A stretch of 64,000 nt of DNA from Sphingomonas swuensis (GTDB taxonomy: Bacteria > Pseudomonadota > Alphaproteobacteria > Sphingomonadales > Sphingomonadaceae). The position numbers were made by a program, and so were the translations under genes. The notes under the pieces are model-generated. The model did not search any database. It worked only from the letters and a program-made list of their open reading frames with translations, and was not told the origin of the DNA. Within the stretch, counting starts at the first letter, position 1, and the number at the start of each line of letters is the position of its first letter. This document shows positions 61,205 through 64,000 of the stretch, one piece after another. Where the stretch lies: assembly GCF_039538045.1 (NCBI RefSeq), contig NZ_BAABBQ010000001.1, forward strand, positions 1,820,001 to 1,884,000, given 5' to 3'.

Positions 61205-63283
61205 ATGGAAGAAGAAATTGCCCCCCTACCCCGTGCCCAAAGCGATACCCGCCGCCGACGCCGGCGGCGGCGCGTCGAACCGCCGATCCTGTCCAGCGAT
61301 CGGCGCGAGACCGCCCGGGTTGGCGCAATGGTCAATGCAGCCTGCTCGCGAGTATTAGCCGCTCGCGGCTCCAGCGCCGCGCGATTGAAGGCCACCTTCG
61401 ACTGCCTCGTCGAAACCTTGGAGCTGCTTGGCGCGCCGATCGATTTAGATCCGAACAAGTTCGAGCGACAGTCGATCGATCTGCGCCGGGCTACTCTTGA
61501 AGCAATGCGCCAGAACCTACCGGCCAGGAAGGCCAGCCGACTCGTCGGTCTCGATCGCCGGATCGCCTTCCTAGGCGATCTGGTCAGTCTGAACGATGAT
61601 GAGCGCGAGGTCTTCGGGTTCCTCGCCCGCTACATCCTCCTTCCGGAATATCGGGTCTTTCGGGATTTCCTGTTCCCCTTCAACAACAGGCACGACGGCA
61701 TCGACCCGCATGCGATGAGCCTGGCGATGGGGATGGACGTTGCTAGGCTGAGGCGGATTATCGATCCGGGCGGACGTCTTGTCCGGATCGGTCTACTGGA
61801 GGAACAGGACAGCTACGAGTTTGCCCTGCCCAACCGGATCAAGCGCTTCCTTCAGACCAACGCATCATCGCTCGCCCGGATGCGCGCCGTGCTGCTGCCA
61901 ATGGCCGCGCCGCCTACGCTGACGATGGAAGACTTCGCCCACCTGTCCGAACCCGTAGACGATGCCCTTGCGCTGTTTCGCGATGCTGTTGCGACCGGGG
62001 CACGGGCCAACATCCTGTTCTACGGGGTGCCTGGAACCGGCAAAACGGAGCTGGCACGGCTGCTCGCCGCGAAGGCAGGCGTCCCGGCCGTCGAGGTCGG
62101 CAATGCCGACGAAGAAGGGGACGAGCCTTCGCGTCATGAGCGGCTGGCCCACCTTCGGTTATGCCGCGGGCTCTCGGTCGGCGAGAGCCGGGCAATCCTG
62201 GTGATCGACGAGGCCGAGGATCTGTTCGTGCCGCAGGGGATGCAGTCGTCATCGAAACTGTGGCTCAACCGGATGGTCGAGGACGGCGAAGGCGTCCACG
62301 TCTGGATCGTCAACTCGCTGTGCGCACTAGGCGAGCCTGTAATCCGTCGGATGGACTTCGCGCTGCGATTCACCACGCCCTCGGAGGCGGCGCAGGCGCG
62401 GATCGCCCGGCGCGTGTTGTCGCGCAAACGGCACCGGCCGAGCGACAGGCTGGTCAAGGATTTCGCCGCGCTGAAGACCAGCCCGGCCATCCTCGACAGC
62501 GCCTTCCGCACCTCTCGCCGGGTTGGCGCCGACGATAACCGGACCCTGCGGATCGCTAACGATCTTGCCCGCGCATCAGGTCGGCACGCACAATCGCATC
62601 GGAGTGAGCCCAAGGCATTCGATCCATTGCTCAGTCGCGCCGACTATGACCTTCTGCGCCTCAGCGAGCGCTTGGCTGCCAGTAACGATCCTTGGTCGCT
62701 GCTGCTTCATGGCGTGCCTGGCACCGGCAAAAGCGCTTTCGCGCGGTTCATCTCGGATCGGTCGGGCCGTGATCTAATCATCCGCAACGGCTCGGAATTG
62801 CTCGGCCCTTATGTAGGGCAGACTGAGCAGTTGATCGCCTCGGCGTTCGAAGAAGCACTGGAGGGCGATGCGATCTTGCTGATCGACGAAGCCGACGATT
62901 TCATGTTGAACCGGGAGATGGTGCAGCATTCATGGGAAAGCTCGATGGTAAATGAGATGCTCCGCCAGATGGACGGCGGCAGAACCCGCTTCATCGCCAC
63001 AACCAACCGGGCCGGAATCCTCGACAACGCAACGGCGCGCCGTTTTTCGTTGGCGGTCGAATTCAAGCCGATGACGACCGAGCAGGTGCGCGCCATGTTC
63101 ATGGCCACTTTCGGAGGTGAGGCGCCGGCTCGTCTTGACGCCATCGGCCCCTTAACCCCCGGCGACTTTGCCCAGTTGGCCCGGCGTGCCAAGCTTCTTG
63201 AGGTCGGGGATGCCTTGACGATCTGCCGTTGGCTTGAACAGGCGGCGGCTGATCGCGGGCACGGTGTGCGGGCGGGGTTTTGA
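61205..63283 (+). CDS. Tandem AAA+ ATPase, module B
   Basis: 692 aa from ATG 61205 (no strong ribosome site; ATG 61328 is the next option, but 61205 gives the same length as the paralogue at 45345). Near the N-terminus is a run of eight Arg. First AAA+ domain: Walker A GVPGTGKT (274-281), Walker B Asp335 (VIDEAEDLF). Second: Walker A GVPGTGKS (503-510), Walker B Asp561 (LIDEADDFM), sensor FIATTN and ATARRF. The stretch GNADEEGDEPSRHERLAHL parallels module A's motif, and LTPGDFAQLARRAKLL its end. Likely a hexameric remodeller. The UDG-fold gene starts within its stop codon, and the McrBC operon diverges from it. Confidence 0.87.
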   Translation: MEEEIAPLPRAQSDTRRRRRRRRVEPPILSSDRRETARVGAMVNAACSRVLAARGSSAARLKATFDCLVETLELLGAPIDLDPNKFERQSIDLRRATLEAMRQNLPARKASRLVGLDRRIAFLGDLVSLNDDEREVFGFLARYILLPEYRVFRDFLFPFNNRHDGIDPHAMSLAMGMDVARLRRIIDPGGRLVRIGLLEEQDSYEFALPNRIKRFLQTNASSLARMRAVLLPMAAPPTLTMEDFAHLSEPVDDALALFRDAVATGARANILFYGVPGTGKTELARLLAAKAGVPAVEVGNADEEGDEPSRHERLAHLRLCRGLSVGESRAILVIDEAEDLFVPQGMQSSSKLWLNRMVEDGEGVHVWIVNSLCALGEPVIRRMDFALRFTTPSEAAQARIARRVLSRKRHRPSDRLVKDFAALKTSPAILDSAFRTSRRVGADDNRTLRIANDLARASGRHAQSHRSEPKAFDPLLSRADYDLLRLSERLAASNDPWSLLLHGVPGTGKSAFARFISDRSGRDLIIRNGSELLGPYVGQTEQLIASAFEEALEGDAILLIDEADDFMLNREMVQHSWESSMVNEMLRQMDGGRTRFIATTNRAGILDNATARRFSLAVEFKPMTTEQVRAMFMATFGGEAPARLDAIGPLTPGDFAQLARRAKLLEVGDALTICRWLEQAAADRGHGVRAGF

Positions 63284-63990
63284 TGAGTATGCGACAGCGT
63301 ATGAGCGCCGCCGACGAGTTTACGAAAGACGATATCGATCGCGCTTATCAAAAGCTCGGCCATCGTTGGGGCTGGTCATTTATGGCGACGCCTGAGGAGC
63401 GCTTACGCACGGCCCGCGTCGCGATCGTCGGCCTCAATCCCGGCGGTGGTGGCGAGGGCGACAACAGTGCCTTCGGTCTGTTGTGGAACAGCGATGGGGT
63501 CAACGCCTATTATGATGAGAAGTGGGGCGCAGACGGTCGGAGTGATAATCCGCTCCAGAAGCAGGTCAAGGAATGGCATCGTCTACTTCAGCTTAATCCC
63601 CAAGACCCCCTGTGCGCTCAATTCGTGCCGTTCCGGTCGCCCACTTTTAGCAAGTTAGCCAATTCGGAAGAGTCGGTCGAGTTTGCCCGCGACCTATGGC
63701 GCTGGGTGCTGAGCGTTTCGCCCGCCACGCTCTTCGTTACGATGGGCAAGCTCCCCGCCCGCTACCTGGCCCAAACTATGAGCGCGAGATACATTTCCCG
63801 CCTACCGACTGGGTGGGGCCGGCAGATGATCGACGTCTATGACTCGCCCGACGGCAAGCGCATCATCGCCATGCCGCATCCCAGCCGCTACCGTATCTTC
63901 GCTCGCGGCGGCGGGGTTAGCGACACGGCCGAAGGGAGCTTTATGGCTGCGGCGGACTCGTCGAACGCACTGCCGGTACATGGCCAATGA
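63283..63990 (+). CDS. Uracil-DNA-glycosylase-superfamily-like protein
   Basis: 235 aa, ATG 63283, overlapping the ATPase stop in TGATG. Residues 46-56 (VAIVGLNPGGG, with GLNPG at 50-54) and AMPHPSRYRIF (His199-Pro-Ser201) match motifs A and B of the uracil-DNA-glycosylase fold. The usual catalytic Asp/His of motif A is replaced by Asn52, so classical uracil excision is uncertain. Proteins of this fold in mobile elements may recognise modified bases or other nucleic-acid features. Coupled with the AAA+ gene, it is part of module B and may be a sensor or effector. The window ends ten bases after its stop. Confidence 0.72.
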   Translation: MSMRQRMSAADEFTKDDIDRAYQKLGHRWGWSFMATPEERLRTARVAIVGLNPGGGGEGDNSAFGLLWNSDGVNAYYDEKWGADGRSDNPLQKQVKEWHRLLQLNPQDPLCAQFVPFRSPTFSKLANSEESVEFARDLWRWVLSVSPATLFVTMGKLPARYLAQTMSARYISRLPTGWGRQMIDVYDSPDGKRIIAMPHPSRYRIFARGGGVSDTAEGSFMAAADSSNALPVHGQ

Positions 63991-64000
63991 CCATCAATGC

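Larger units (their letters stand above)
33007..64000. mobile_element. Integrative genomic island with defence-type cargo (left end; right end outside window)
   Basis: The left boundary is the truncated tRNA-Val copy. To its right, GC content drops visibly, gene content switches to nucleases, helicases, AAA+ ATPases and unknown genes, and no housekeeping gene appears. No tyrosine integrase gene is seen in the window; it may be at the far end, which is common when the intact tRNA lies there. The only recombinase-like gene is a degenerate serine-recombinase fragment at 33471. Confidence 0.6.

Noticed and set aside
33007..64000. CRISPR array or cas operon in the island
   Set aside because: No regularly spaced repeats of CRISPR length and no Cas1/Cas2/Cas3/Cas9-like protein; the Cas4-like fold at 57937 belongs to a DUF2779-type fusion.

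Overview
The window looks like a chromosome segment of a high-GC alphaproteobacterium of the sphingomonad type. The basis is gene content and codon style: a TonB receptor/glycoside hydrolase locus, a Gum/Wz-type exopolysaccharide cluster, and proteins rich in Ala, Arg and Gly. No rRNA or marker gene is present, so the genus is inference.

Positions 1-17.6 kb are a surface-polysaccharide and surface-protein region. It holds the start of a large VCBS/cadherin-like repeat protein, a nucleotidyltransferase-kinase fusion, a type I-secreted beta-helix/RTX protein, and a tightly coupled minus-strand set (initiating sugar transferase, Wzx-like flippase, nucleotide-sugar epimerase). A plus-strand set follows (Wza-like export lipoprotein, Wzc-like tyrosine kinase, Wzy/ligase-like membrane protein), then a glycosyltransferase-kinase fusion, two LuxR-type response regulators and a second beta-helix protein. 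Positions 17.8-21.6 kb carry a Crp/Fnr regulator and a two-gene signalling operon: a PAS hybrid histidine kinase translationally coupled to a small protein that closely resembles photoactive yellow protein. Positions 21.7-32.7 kb are a carbohydrate-uptake locus: TonB receptor, GH43-like, GH144/glucoamylase-like and GH3 enzymes, a GPH/MFS-type symporter and a LacI regulator. Two near-palindromic LacI-type operators lie upstream of the receptor and of the GH3 gene.

At 33007-33056 there is the 3' portion of a tRNA-Val(GAC) gene, cut at the anticodon stem and followed by the native bidirectional terminator. This is the usual scar of a tRNA-targeting integrative element. The intact chromosome lies to the left, and the island runs from here past the right edge. 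Base composition is visibly less GC-rich to the right, and gene content changes completely to nucleases, helicases, AAA+ ATPases and unknowns, i.e. a defence-type island.

Island modules, left to right: a degenerate serine-recombinase fragment and two small unknown genes; an AddB-like / AddA-like / ExoX-like operon (34.9-41.5 kb); a HAD phosphatase with three unknown genes; module A (44.4-49.5 kb: two single-pass membrane proteins, a tandem AAA+ ATPase, a PcfJ-like protein and a convergent WYL regulator); a GIY-YIG protein; and module B (51.3-64 kb). Module B is a seven-gene, mostly overlapping minus-strand operon (WYL, HEPN-like, DUF2779-like, PD-(D/E)XK, McrB-like with extra N-terminal domains, McrC, PD-(D/E)XK). 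It is divergent from a second tandem AAA+ ATPase that is coupled to a uracil-DNA-glycosylase-fold protein. The AAA+ and WYL proteins of modules A and B are paralogous pairs. The best candidates for an undescribed system are this duplicated AAA+/WYL core with its two different effector sets, and the AddBA-ExoX trio.
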